From Stenopsyche tienmushanensis (Eukaryota; Arthropoda; Insecta; Trichoptera; Stenopsychidae), in assembly GCA_008973525.1 (NCBI GenBank), contig WACJ01000516.1:2418001-2482000 (forward strand): a stretch of DNA of 64,000 bases, in the 5' to 3' direction. A model generated the notes under the pieces. It was not told the DNA's origin, did no database searches, and saw only the letters and a program-made list of their open reading frames with translations. The first letter of the stretch is position 1. The number at the start of each line of letters is the position of its first letter. Of the stretch, positions 47,111 to 59,610 are shown in pieces. Made by a program: the position numbers and the translations under genes.

Positions 47111-47497
47111 ACCACCTGTATGTTTGGTGCTTAGGAGGATGGGCAAATAGAATTCCTAAAAAATGTTCGTAATTTAGCAATTGTTCATTGCTGTATCCTC
47201 AGAACAATATTCATTGGTGTAGATAATTTTTTTCAATATTTTATTTTATCTCCCGGATTTACTCATGATTTTTAGAAAAGTTGATAGTTTACATAATCGA
47301 GGCGTGATTGAGATAACGAATTGGAAGCATCTTAGTAAAGACTTTTCTTTCACTATTATGTTTATTATTGGAGGAATGATATTACGAACGAAGCAAACAT
47401 ATAAGGATTGTTCACGAATACAAATTTTTTTTTTTGGATATTTTATTTTGAAGTTTGAAATCTGTCAAGTTGTCGGGTCCCGTAAACCTAGTGTTAA

Positions 47498-50400
47498 GCA
47501 CGCAAAACAAAAGGATTCCATCTATCGTTCATATAATAATTAAATTCTTATTCGTGAACTCATCAAGCGATTCAACTGTCGGTATGTTAAATTGCAGTGT
47601 GATTGTTGACCCTGTAACACAGTTATTCTAGAACAATTTATGAATCGTTAGAATTTGAAGGGTTTGACCGACTTTGCAAAATGCCGTTGACCAACTTTGT
47701 CCATACTAAGATTAGAGATATTCGCTCGTTAGGGATTTTTTTCGTCGACGGAAACCTCGTGTATGAAAACGTTTATCTGGTTGTAGCTATCGTTCGTGCT
47801 GGGAAATAAACCAACTGATGGAGAAAACGACCAAATAATTTTGATCCTTTCTTGATCTGATGGATGAATACGTAGCCTTTAAATCGCTACTTATAGATTG
47901 TTCAATTAAAGGCGACATTTGAGCTTTGGCTCTATTAACCTGTCAAGTTAACGAAGGCAATTACATTTTTTTTTTGTAATTCGACTTGGATGATGCTTTC
48001 GAAGTTTATACAGATGGCTGAACAGAGACGGCTCTTTATGGAGTGTTGCATTCTCAGAATCGTAAACTCTCGAATGAGAATGGATCGAGTGGGTGCGAAG
48101 ATGAAGTAAGCGACATTGTTTTAAGAACAGTGGACCTTAAGTGAAGCTGGATTGGCCACTCGCTGAGATCAAAGGAATAAGTTAACGCTTAGAATGAATT
48201 CTCGCCCTTTCTTGATTGAGAGAACAGAGTGATTCAGAAATATTTGAATGTTTGTTGAAATAATAAGATCAGCGTGTTGCGTGAATTATGAAACGAATGT
48301 TTTCCGAAGTCTGTGAGAGATCTTGAAGAATTAATTTAAAATTAGATTGTGAAGTATGCGCTCAGCATACTAATAGTATTCCACTGGATAAGGAGCAAAT
48401 ACGTCGCTCCACTCAATTAGCTACTAATTATGGATGAATGGTTGACCAATTTAGTTTTAGTGCTGATCATTGGACATTTTTTAATTGCTTTATTATTTAA
48501 GCTTATTTGTTAGTTACGTATAAATGCTTCTTTAACTTATTTTACAATGATGAACTATTTGGGTCTTGATTATAACGCCATGATCGAGGAACAGTTTTAT
48601 AGTTACTGCTTCACAAAGACACGACCTGAACAGATCCTAGCTTTCTTACGACCACTCGTTGCTTTAAAATTATTGTTTGTTTTAGTGTCTACTTTTCTGC
48701 TTGTCTATGACAGATGAATATATACTTTTGACAGTTAGAAAATTATTGGTTCAGATCGTCATTAATGTGTTTCGCGATACTATCGATGTCACAGAAATTA
48801 GTTTTGGCATGATATGGAAAACATTTCGTTCAAGCTCAAATATTTGAGCTCATAAATACTGACTGGTTGAGACTTTATTACGACTATTACGTTTGAATTC
48901 CATTGCGGATAACTATGCATTTTGATTTAGAAGAGGAAGTTTCCTATATTTAACGAAACCGTTATCAATGATTTGATATCTAAAATGCTTATTATAACGT
49001 TTAAACACTTGGTGAAAGTGTGCTTAAAGTTCTGCATAAATTTAATTGTTTAACCAATATTTTATAGATGCAATATTGGCATTTGTTGAGCTAATACCAT
49101 TTTCAATACCAACTGGTCAATTTGTAAAAAAACTGCCGAATAGACAATATTTAATTGGATATAAAGTGCTAATTGTTTTCGCCTTGTGCCACTTTTATAG
49201 TAAATTGCATGCATATATTGGAAGGATGCTTGTTTTCTAAAAACAATATTTGTATATGTATGATAAAAATAAAAATTGTTAGAAATATATTTATATAAAT
49301 TCAAAATTGTCAATGGATTTTTTGGATCTATTTTCATGCACTCATTGTTTTGCTTAAATGAAAATTTTCGCTCAGAATATTTGCAGTAAGTACTATTGAT
49401 TCAGTCTAAGCCAATAATATACTCAATTTTGACTTCCAGATTTAATAACATGCTATTTCATCGCGCATGTGAATTCTTTAATATCTTTATCGTTCAAAAA
49501 TTTAGCTATAACGCTATAATGTGAAGAACTTCGTCTTCTCTTTTATTGTATGAATAATTCCATTTTTTTAGATACTAAAACAATATCTTATATACAAATA
49601 ACTTAATATAATGTTTTCATTTCAAATAATCTTATTGTGTAAGGGCTGAAGACATTTTTTGTAATTTTAAGTATCGTTTATTTATATATTTAATGATATT
49701 ATGTGATATTACGATACAGTTTCGCCGTCGAATTCCGAATTGCGTTCTTCACTCGCTTTCGTAGTCTGTGAGTCTCGTTTGTCTGTAAATCAGGTTTTCT
49801 GTATTCAAGCGTCCAAGAAACAGGAATATAAACCAAATGCTCTACATATCGAAATGGGTGGTATTGATTTGCGATACACCTAGAATCGAGGACTCAGCAC
49901 GTGTCCATTCGGTTTTAGACTTGGCACATTACGCGAAGTCATTAATTTGCTGATCGATTTCGCACCAAGACTGTTCACCCACAAGTCACTGCTCGGAGAA
50001 AGTTACTTTACCGGTCGACAACTCTCCTAATCGATAAAGACGCGTAACTATTCACGTTTTACAATCGGAATATTCTGCTGATTGACGCGACTTCTCGCTT
50101 TGCTCTTTCCGACCGGTTGCCAGCGTCTACGCTCAATTTTCTTATTATCTAAATGGGATAGCTGAAACAAAGAAACAACGATTTTAGTTGCGAAATTGTT
50201 ATGTGCAACCGTTTTTGCAATTGCGCCATGAGGCTATCTGCTCGGAGAGTTGATTTGCCCCACATGGACTGGGATTTATGTTCATTGTCTGTGTTGATAT
50301 TTGATAGATTGACATCGATTCCGAATGAAAACGACCGCAAAATACCAATCAGTGGTCGGATTATCCGAGTTGTCTGCTCTTTCGAGAAGGATCGACCAGC

Positions 50401-50849
50401 TACACGTTGTTTTTTTCCATGTTGGCAATTTGTTAGAGCAAAAAATTAGTCCAATTTATTACACGGTTGTCTAATACGAGCGTTGTGCAATTTTATCAAA
50501 TTGCAAATCTTTGACCGTATACAACCTTTTCGTTGGAAACATCAAACCGGAGCATTTGACACTGGAGCCAAATTGAAACGCAGCCAAACAATTACATTAT
50601 TAGATATCCCGTACAAGTTTTAAAACCTCTCATGCCAATGCCAAAATCTTCCTTATGTGTTTTTTTAACATTATTTGAGCGAAGACATAAAAATTTATTG
50701 CCTAGATGAGTAATTGTATTGTATTTCGTACATAAAAACATTCTCGAATTCGTAAGATCACGAAGAGCTATTTTTTTCATTAGCGTCGCGTAGGTCTTCA
50801 TCCTTGCCCAGCAATCGCCCTTACGATGAAAAGAGAGATTTCATATACT
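47498..50849. other. Anonymous DNA, no gene seen; slightly CG-richer at 49.72-50.45 kb
   Basis: No coding sequence recognised. The part 49,720-50,450 has more CG dinucleotides and three overlapping frames of 60-80 aa on both strands without motifs. It may be regulatory; unproven. Confidence 0.5.
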
Positions 50850-51217
50850 TCAAAAAGGCTTTTCAACAAAATTAACACGATCTTCCCGCGGAGACCTCGC
50901 CTCCTCTGAAGGGCGTTTCCAGCGGGACCAAAAGATCAGTGGAAGACGCTCTGTGTGGCTAGTCCGAGGTAATCCAGAACAGACCATGCAGTAGCACAGG
51001 AAATGGGATCGCACATTAATGATCCCCCAATCCAGTTAGTTGCCGTCTGTTGTCTGTTATCTGTCTTCAATCTCAAGTATACAAAAAAAAATATGTATTA
51101 AGTAGATGACATGTATGTAACTCTTTCCTATAAATTGTTATTGAAGAGATCTTAGTTCTGGAGTAGGAATGCGTATAGCGTATCTGCGTAGTCTATGATG
51201 ATAACATATAATGAGCG
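50850..51217 (+). repeat. Repeat A, copy 8 (diverged)
   Basis: The end, CATGTATGTAACTCTTTCCT, ATTGAAGAGATCTTAGTTCT and GTCTATGATGATAAC (51,105-51,203), matches the repeat tail with more differences than other copies. The start at 50,850, CAAAAAGGCTTTTCAACAAA, may match the middle block. The part between is not clearly homologous and could be an insertion. Confidence 0.5.
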
Positions 51218-53882
51218 GTTTTGTGGTTTTTCAATAAGTTACTAATTTAGATCGTTTATGCTAATACGTTCGTCATCAAACAAAAAATAATATGCGTAAG
51301 ACCCGCGCGGTAGAATTAGAAATTCTTAGCTCATAGGAAAAGCATTGCATTTGTTCCATCTGTTACATATGAAAATTTCTGGATAAAATATTAAGCTGTG
51401 TTTGTGTAATATATAATAAAATAGGTACGCTACTGGTCTATTGGTTGTTTTATTCTACGTATAGACACACACGTTGAAGAGGCGGCACAGTGTATGTGCG
51501 TAACGTTTTTATTATGTATGTATGAGACGGAGAGAGTAAAATCCCATTTGAGAACGATTGCTTCAAAAAAGAAGAACCCACCTTTATATCTGTGTATGTA
51601 ACGATTGAATCGCATGCCCAATGATTACTCACTTTATGCAATTATCACATATTTGCTCACAATGGATAATAAAATAGAATTCTTAGATTGGGACAACATA
51701 ATATGCCCGTAAGAGTACGTGCTTCGTATTAAATTATATATTGTATAAGCGATATTTTCCTTATGATGGATGATTTGCAGCCAGAGCTCATCCTAACAAA
51801 CGTTTGCTATCGTATCAACTTTTAATCGTGTCTGTAGATGTGTGCTCTCATTTTATGGAAATTAATTATATGAAATCCAAATATTGTGAAAAATAAAAGA
51901 TCTTTTATTTGTTCTTTCTTCTTATCCGAGATTTTCATCGTGGAGTACCACTCGCCTCTTGGCAACAGCTGAGCGAATATTGCTTCAATAAATGTGAACA
52001 TATTGTGAAGATTTTATAAAACATATTAAAGAATTTGGCAGGAAAATCGGCTTGAAATGATCTTATTGCGTTTTTTAATATGCATGTTTCTTATAATCAT
52101 AATTTCTCGAGAAAATTAAACTTTGTATTAAAGTTCAAAAATTTAGGTTTTATACGAAATAATTAATTAACTTAATTAAAACTTATAACAGCTTCATGCA
52201 AGAACTTATAAACAAGTTATATATTTTGCATATATTGAAATATGAAACGCAATCGGGAATCTATCGAACATTATCGTCTCGAATGCAAAGCAATTCTATT
52301 TGATTGACCCAGAAGTATGTATTTAGAAGACGTATGTTCATTTGCATGCAACTCGTTCATCATCAGACTCAACGCCGTCATCAGGGTCTAAGGCGGCTAT
52401 GTCTAACATTACGCGCAGAATAATAATTTTAAAATATTTTCTAACTATAACATTTGGCCTGTTGGGCTATATATAGCGCCTTTGTTTTGAATCCTTAAAA
52501 AGGACGATTCGTTTCCTGTTTTGTTTCTCTTGACGTATTTTTTCAGATAAAATTGTACAGCGGGATCGTTCATTTGACTTTTAATCTCGGCTCTGTGATA
52601 ATAAATTTGTCCACATTATTATCCCGGCCAGCCCTCGCCTTTTTAAACGTCAACTCAATATTTAATTTTTGGAGGTCGCTGAAGCGAGAGGACTTCTTTT
52701 TATAGTCCTTTTTTATTTGAAATTGAAGCTAGTTTTTAATAATTTTCCACGCTCGCAATGTTCCATTTGTGATCCGTAGAATGATTGGTTTTAATATTCA
52801 GTTTCCCATGCTTTCGTAATCGTCAATGGCTTTGTTGTCAAATCAAAATTTTAATTTAAAACGTTTTTTAATTATGGCATTATAATGATGCCCCTTCTAA
52901 CAGCAATGTCCTTGATCGTCAATAGACAGTCATTCCGCGGGGTCATCGCGGTGTTTTGAATTTTCACCATGTAGCGCAATAGTCATATGTGCATTATTAC
53001 GTGCTTACATTATGTATTAAAGGATGTTAAGCGTTAAAATGTATTCTAAAGACAGTAGCGTTTTTATATGGAACTATGCTATGATCAATCAATTTATATT
53101 CCCAAGGTCGAAAATTATGTTCGAACTTTATAAGTAATAAACATTTTGATATAGAAGTTGAAGCCTTCAAAATATTATGTCGTATCGTGACCTGGAAATT
53201 GGCACACGGCATTTTTATGGAGCTTGAAGTTGAACAGTGGTATATATATATATAAATATGCAGTCGTATTCCTGGTTGTCAAATTAGATGATGCGAAAAC
53301 TAAAGAAATTCATTGGGGGGGCGTGTGGTATTTAATAATTTTACTCTGATTTTATTTTAGATTTTGCAATTAACTATTTGTGACTTTTGATAATAAGACT
53401 TTAGTATTGTAGAAAATACTATTAGTCAATTCATCTCATATTGCCCACTCGTAAACCCCAAATCTTTCATCCAGTTTTATTTATATTGTCAAAGAAATAT
53501 AAACATTAAGGTCTTAAAGGAATTCAGAATTATACTTTTTATGTCTAAGTATAAGTCGATAAAACTTTCCGTGTAATATGTAATGATAATATTTTAGTAC
53601 GAAAAAACACAAATTAAATGCCGATTTGCAGGAAAATAATATTATGTCACAATGTGGATATTTCAAAGAAAAACTTTAAATTTTCGATACAAGGATAAAT
53701 AATGAAAATCACGCCATTGTTCTTGCTAGTTTTTATATCGCTTATTCATTAGAATGTACCAGGAAATCTTCTTTATTTAAAGAATTCGCCAAGGAACCAT
53801 AAAAAATATCAGTGAATGCGGAAGAATCGTATAATTTTCAACTAAAACATTTTTTAAAATTATTTGTGATTAAAAACTGTAC
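51218..53882. other. Anonymous A+T-rich DNA, no gene seen
   Basis: Only frames of about 60 aa on overlapping strands. (TA)7 at 53,241-53,254. No mobile element recognised. Confidence 0.6.
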
Positions 53883-53898
53883 AAATATATATTATAAT
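53883..53898. repeat. Target-site duplication of the LINE, left copy
   Basis: AAATATATATTATAAT, identical over 16 bases to 54,673-54,688 on the other side of the insertion. Confidence 0.92.
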
Positions 53899-54672
53899 TA
53901 TTTATTTATTTATAAACCTTTATTCAAAAAAATATAATATGACAAGGTAAAATGGTGTATCAATATACACAATTACATAAAAAATGGATTAACAATTTAA
54001 GTCTTAGATTACTATCCTTATCTTAATTACAAGTATATAATTTAGTTATAATAAATTTTACATAATAAGAGTTAATTTAATTTTTGTATATATAGGGGGA
54101 AAAATAGGAGACTTAAAACCCCTTTGCGACATTCCTTAAAAACTATCTTACAAACTAAACAAAATAAATAATTTAATCAATCAATCATATATCCTTCATA
54201 CGTCGCGCATTCATGACTATCAACTATAGTAAAATATGTTTAGGCATTTTGTGAACGTATCTAAAATTATTGTTTTGAGTGGTATAATCGCCGAGTGTAG
54301 ATATGAGATGATTGGTGTGATTTGGAATTTTTGAGTAAAAATTGAGTGTTAGCTTATGAAAAAAATTCTTTATGAAAGGAAGCTTAATTTTATTGTGAAA
54401 ACGTTTAAGATTAGTGTATGGAAATATGTTGAAAGCAATTTTTATGGCTTTGTTTTGTACGATTTGAAGTTTATTGTAATTGGTGTTGCATATGTTGCTC
54501 CAGACGGGAGCGGCGTATGTGAGTGTAGGTCGAATCAGCGTTTTGTATAATAAAAATTTGTTAGAGGCCGAGAGAGCACTGCGCCGACGAAATATGGAGT
54601 GCAGCGCCCCCATAGCTGCTAATCCGCGGGCACGAGTCACCGACACCTGTGCTCCCCACCTCAGTCTTCTAA
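53899..54672 (-). mobile_element. 5'-truncated Jockey-type LINE insertion
   Basis: The insertion is bounded by a perfect 16-bp direct repeat AAATATATATTATAAT at 53,883-53,898 and 54,673-54,688. On the minus strand it starts inside the reverse transcriptase frame, continues through the stop codon and about 325 bases of 3' untranslated region, and ends GGTTTATAAATAAATAAATA, a simple (TAAA)n tail at the low-coordinate side. Truncation at the 5' end, a variable target duplication and a simple 3' tail are the hallmarks of target-primed reverse transcription. The perfect duplication suggests a relatively recent insertion. Confidence 0.92.
54224..54672 (-). pseudogene. LINE (Jockey clade) reverse transcriptase, C-terminal fragment
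   Basis: The open frame runs 54,745-54,224, but its first 24 or so residues are flanking host DNA and the target duplication. The LINE-derived part starts near FRRLRWGAQVSVTRARGLAA and includes SASNKFLLYKTLIRPTLTYA, APVWSN, KLQIVQNKAIKIAFN and a closing FRYVHKMPKHILL before the stop. That is the conserved segment after the reverse transcriptase catalytic domain in Jockey-like elements (LLYKxLIRPxLTYAAPVW...LQxxQNKxLR). There is no stop or frameshift in the LINE part, about 149 codons. The catalytic FADD box lies upstream of the truncation and is absent, so no enzyme can be made. Confidence 0.92.
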
Positions 54673-54688
54673 AAATATATATTATAAT
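54673..54688. repeat. Target-site duplication of the LINE, right copy
   Basis: Second copy of the 16-bp duplication; the start of the LINE sequence on the minus strand follows directly (TTAGAAGACTGAGGTGGGG). Confidence 0.92.
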
Positions 54689-55110
54689 ACTTTTATCATC
54701 ATAGTCTATATTCTCTAAAGTTAAAATGACTTTCGATGTATTCACAGATTGCTACAAATTTCCTCCCAATCAATACATTATTTATAGGCACCAATTTAGT
54801 CGTAATAATTATATGTACATATTTCTTTCTTATTCAATATAATTTCCCGACATCTTATTACATTTTTATTTTATAGATTTAATCCCATGAAATCAGTTCA
54901 TCACTACTTTCATCACTTCATCGGTTTTTTAAAATATCGAAATGCAATCTAATAAGCCGTGATAAACTAAGACTAGAAGATTGCATACATTTTATGAGCT
55001 TTTCTTGTCTTTCGCCTTTCGCAAAGAAGTGATTGTCTAAGCATAAGTAATTTCTACAATATTTAGGTAGTCTTTTATTCTGTATTTAGGATCCTCACTG
55101 AGTAGCTTTA
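54689..55110. other. Anonymous A+T-rich DNA, no gene seen
   Basis: Sequence that would have been continuous with 53,882 before the LINE inserted. Nothing recognised. Confidence 0.55.
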
Positions 55111-55118
55111 CATCCATT

Positions 55119-55500
55119 AAAGGGGGGAAACTACATTAGGAGGCCGATTTTTTAGCGTTTTTCGTAATTTATTTTAACAATCATGAGAAGTGTTTAAACA
55201 TAATAGTACGATTTTTTAACCATTTTTTGCACCTTTCTTGCAATTAAAAACATATTTAAGACAATATTTTCCCGTAATTTGGTTACTATTTGGTTACTAT
55301 AATTTTTAATATGATTGGTCAATAAGTTTTTTAAAAACAAGTTCACCAAGTGTCCTTTAGAAAATAAGTAAATGTTATCGGAATCTATTTCCACAAATAT
55401 TAAGCATTTCGTGAATATTTTACAAAACCTTAATGCTAATCAGAATACATTCATTCGCTTTTTTTTTTGGCAAAATTCAATTTTCCCCTTTAGGGCGCAT
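55119..55500 (-). repeat. Dispersed repeat R2, copy 2, possibly a small inverted-repeat element
   Basis: On the minus strand GATAACATTTACTTATTTTC and TAAAGGACACTTGG (about 55,340-55,378) match copy 1 at 32,337. The outer borders AAAGGGGGGAAAC (55,119) and, reversed, CTAAAGGGGAAAA (about 55,492) look like worn inverted ends, with TTAA near the left one. The 66-codon minus-strand frame has no known motif. Element type unknown. Confidence 0.5.
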
Positions 55501-58500
55501 TTCTTCAGAAACCGATTTCATATATCGCTAGTGTGAAGTTCATCTTCAATCGACCCTGCTTATATTACTGTCTTCTAAATTTCACTTTAACGAATGAAGT
55601 GAACATACGCCCTGTAAATTATCACCACGTATTCAAGATTTATAAATGTCAAATTATTGAATAATTCTAAAATTAAATTAAAACGGGTTTTGGATCAAGT
55701 ATTCAATGTGTCCCGTTACCAAATAAACTTGGTTATCCCTGATGCTTGGTAGATTTACAAATTAAACTTCTTATGCAACGGTTATGAGTTTTAACCATAA
55801 AATAATGAATATGCATGTCAATTATCGGAAGACGGAACGTGCTTATTACACGCTGGTAATTTTAGTAGAATGCAAATTCACATCCGCAGAACAGAATCGC
55901 TCTTCGACGTAAAAGGAAGTGATATTACAATAATCTCGTCGATTCGACGATGTTCCCATGTCCCTAACTGGCTGACATTTTCTTCATCCTCAAGCGAGCA
56001 TGAATGTCGTGTTTCATTGTTCATGTTTATGGTTGAACATTGACGTCACGCCTGCATCGTTCGTTGTATGCACTTTTATTGCGCCGGTGGATTTCTTTAT
56101 TTTCGCCTTTCTACCAGTTGAACTATAAAATATAGTACTTGTTGCATCTGAAATATGGCCACGCCGAGAATGATTCACGTTGTCGGCTTCCAAGTAATGC
56201 CATTAGCCTGATAAAGTGTTTTTTTTGCGCTGCATGTTTGTGCTGAATGTACTTTTGCATGGATTTTACGTGGGCTAGGAACTCATAGTGCTATGCGGAA
56301 AAGGCTTCGATTGCATATGATTGCTTTATAACAATGTTAAATTTCGAATCAATTGGAGTGGCTTGTTTGCATACAATAACCCAATCTCGTTAGTTCGATA
56401 TCATAAAGTACCGGATTTAACCATAGACCGGTCTCTCAGTCATAGACGAACTTTTGCTAATAAATATCAATAAGTGATAAGTGAACAAACGTTAATTCTT
56501 TGAAAAAGTTTGCATTCGCCTAATTGTATGTGAAAGTCTTAACATAGAAATTCTAAAATTGCGAATTCAATCCTGTTCCACTCAAATTAGCTACTTATAC
56601 AAATATTTATATTGAAATATCTTAATAAATGGTACCTTTGCAAAATAAATATGTGCAAAAAGAGACATGGGGAGACAATGGGGCATTTTTAGATTTTGTT
56701 AAAAATCTATGAATAAAATATTTGACCTCGAGATGAATCTCCTTGCTCAGCTCTGAAAATGCAATCACGTCATTCTAAATATATTTTTGCGCTACAATTA
56801 CAAACAAAGAAACGAAAACTAATACATTTTTATTTTTTGTTATCGTATTGGTTGGAAAACTATCTTAAAATATAACAAAACAACATTGTTTGCTCTATTT
56901 CATCAAAGTTTTGAATTAATAATGTCTTGGGATCAAGTGTTGTTATAGTGATTTTGGTCTTTTATTATAAAAGTTTAGATTAAAATCCTGAATATAGAAA
57001 AAATAGCGTGTAAACAATTTTTAACATCGAAATGATTCATATTTCTTTTAATTTTCTTGATCAAAGATGTGCAACTCTTTTTGAAAAATGGGTTATTCGT
57101 GGGTCAACTGCTCATCCGTGGCTCTTAGATTCGCCAAACCCTTATCTAGATTTGTGTTTCAAAATAATCAGACAATAAAATTGAGTACTTACGAGTGACA
57201 AATTTACAACAATAATTAAAATATTTAAAAACTTTGTCAATTTCGCCACTCACTAATAAATCCTGTCTTACTTAAAATTCCCATTCAAGTAATTCGACCC
57301 TAACCTAACCATATCGCCGCATTGTACTGCAATTTATATACACACGGAAATAACCAAAATCCTCTTGCTCCCCCCACTCCCACTACTATACTTTGTTAAA
57401 CTTCAAAAAATATTTTTATGTTCAATGAAGATCGCCTAGTCAACATTCTATATTTAATACTTTTCGCATAAAAAATGTTAAAAAATCGATCTCTTTTAGG
57501 TCCAACAAGGTGGAAACGTCCCTTAAAAGCATCATAAAAATAAATACATGATTGGCTTTGATAAACAGATCGTTAGAGCGATGTAACTATCAATAGTGCA
57601 TATGTTTAATGTTAATGTTACACGCGTAAACATCTGTCGACAGCGGCGATCACAAGTATATCCAAGTCTTCCGGAGAGTGAACCATACTGCATCCTATTT
57701 AACCGATGAGTACTTTATTGACGGTTGTTTGATATTTGAATGTTGGAAGATGAAGAAAATGATGGCAATAACTCTTTCGTCGTCAAACAACACGACAATA
57801 AGAATAAATGATCAGTAATGAAATATGAATGTGACAATTAGGTTAATAAACGCCATTGATGTATTTATTTTTGAAACCTTACTCAATGGCACTAGTAATT
57901 GACCCAAATATTTAATGAATGATGAACTCAATGCATGCTGTATATTTAGGCCAAGTAATCGAGGCTCTATTTTAGTATATTTTACACTGCGTGGTTTTTC
58001 GCGGAACTTATCCGGACAGATTTAATATCGACAATCCCGCCATATTACAATGCTGTCTAAAGGACAATGTTACTTTTTCAGAATCTCTGATGATTCAGAT
58101 TGAGTTCTTTCGCAAGTCAACACGTGCTATATCAACCATTGTGTTTTAATTGCCGACTCTTTTGAAATTCGCCAATGTTAAACGCATCGGCGTGGATTTC
58201 CGCGCGTATATAAACGCACAATTTGCACTTTTGTTGTTCACTTTCACGATTATATTAATTACGCATATATTTCCTTTTCACGGCACGCCAATTATTTTCT
58301 AATTAATTGTAATACAAACAGTACTTTTGGCACGGTAGAGTGAACTTTGGTGAAACAGACCTATCCGGTATAACGAGACTTGCTCTTATTTTAAGATAGA
58401 CTCGATTGCACATTTTCGATAGCGCAACGCTTTTTTTCCATATAAACTTTTTATGTGCGGTCTAAACAGTGTTGGGTAAACAGTCAAAATAAACGTGACC

Positions 58501-59224
58501 TAAAAAAAATTGTACTAGAATATTATTGCCAAATACTTAATGGCTCAGCCCAGTGAAAGCTACTCACCTTTGATGCCTTGAACAGATTGTGTGTAGTTTT
58601 GGTGTTGATTTTTTCGACGAAGTGCATAGGCAATGATTTGTTAGTCGGTCTGCCTGCATGTGTTTTTTAAATTTGAAATTTGGAACCGGTATTCAATGAT
58701 GAAATAATGGCGTTTTTTAAACTTTAAAATGATGTTAGCTCAATTTCCTAAGCCTTCGAATGTGTGGCGAAATAGCATTGTAAAAGCTTGGCCAAAAAAA
58801 AAAAAATTTACGCTGTCACAATGATATTTTTAGATGCATTTAAATTGATGATGATGTTATTGGACATCGCTTTATTTTTATATCAGGGACATCAGAATGC
58901 ATTGCCATGTTTGGAACGATGCACGTAATGCCCTTAAAAAACTTTCTCATTTTTATTGTATTTTACTATTTTATATTATAATATTTGACTAACACTTTTT
59001 GCGGCTAACCACATTTGACTACTCCTAACTACTTACTATGCTAATACGATTTTATGTATTTTAACTATTGACCACTTGACAAGTACTTATTTACAGATTA
59101 AATACTTGAATACTCTTTTAACAGCAGTATGATCTACTATTCATTGCTACTTTTACAAATCATGACTTGCTTGTCACTCGCTATATCTTACATAATCGAC
59201 CCTACTCAAAAATATGGAGCATGA
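55501..59224. other. Anonymous A+T-rich DNA, no gene seen
   Basis: No frame above 60 codons at all in about 3.7 kb. ATTCACATCCGCAGAACAG at about 55,875 weakly resembles the head of repeat A. CCTAACCTAACC at about 57,299 is discussed under rejected items. Confidence 0.6.
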
Positions 59225-59610
59225 TTAACCTTACCTGTTAGGAGCCAAGAAGCTTTAGAAACAGAACAAGGATAAGAAGAACACCAAATATACGACCTTT
59301 AGGAGAGATATGAAAAACTTCACTTTGCAATATTAACAGCATTGCCTTCCGTTAACTTCTATAACGTTTTGAAATCGCCGAACTAAGAGGGTCAACCTGA
59401 AATAGGAAAGCCCTCAGTCTCGAATTCGTTCAGGTTCAGGTACGAGGATGGGGAGACACCATCAGTTGGTGTAGAAGCGAATCCGAGATGCACTTAAGCG
59501 TCACGTATGTGACCCCTACTCCGGGAACGCTCTACCGAGGAAAAGATGGACTGGACTCTTTCGCATTCCAGAAAGCCCTTTCCAGTAGAATTAAAAAGGT
59601 CGTCTAGACT
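59225..59610 (+). repeat. Repeat A, copy 9 (head and middle)
   Basis: GAAACAGAACAAGGATAAGA AGAACA words, then CTTTGCAATATTAACAGCAT, CGCCGAACTAAGAGGGTCAA, and GAGGAAAAGATGGACTGGAC with CATTCCAGAAAGCCCTTTCC match copies 1, 3 and 6 in order. The tail is missing. This copy is more G+C-rich than its flanks. Confidence 0.65.

Larger units (their letters stand above)
45818..47493 (-). mobile_element. piggyBac-like transposon, 1,676 bp, decayed, both ends and TTAA
   Basis: The left end CACTGAGTTTACGGG (from 45,818) and the right end read inward CACTAGGTTTACGGG (from 47,493) differ at 2 of 15 positions. TTAA flanks both (45,814-45,817 and 47,494-47,497). A minus-strand transposase relic lies between. 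The length is well below the 2.3-2.5 kb usual for autonomous piggyBac elements, and the N-terminal half of the transposase is absent. Repeat R1 occupies the part after the coding relic, and a small hairpin CTGGCAT-TTGAG-ATGCCAG lies at 46,423-46,441. Confidence 0.85.

Noticed and set aside
57299..57310. CCTAACCTAACC, resembling the insect telomere repeat TTAGG
   Set aside because: Only two units; an interstitial telomere array would need many more.
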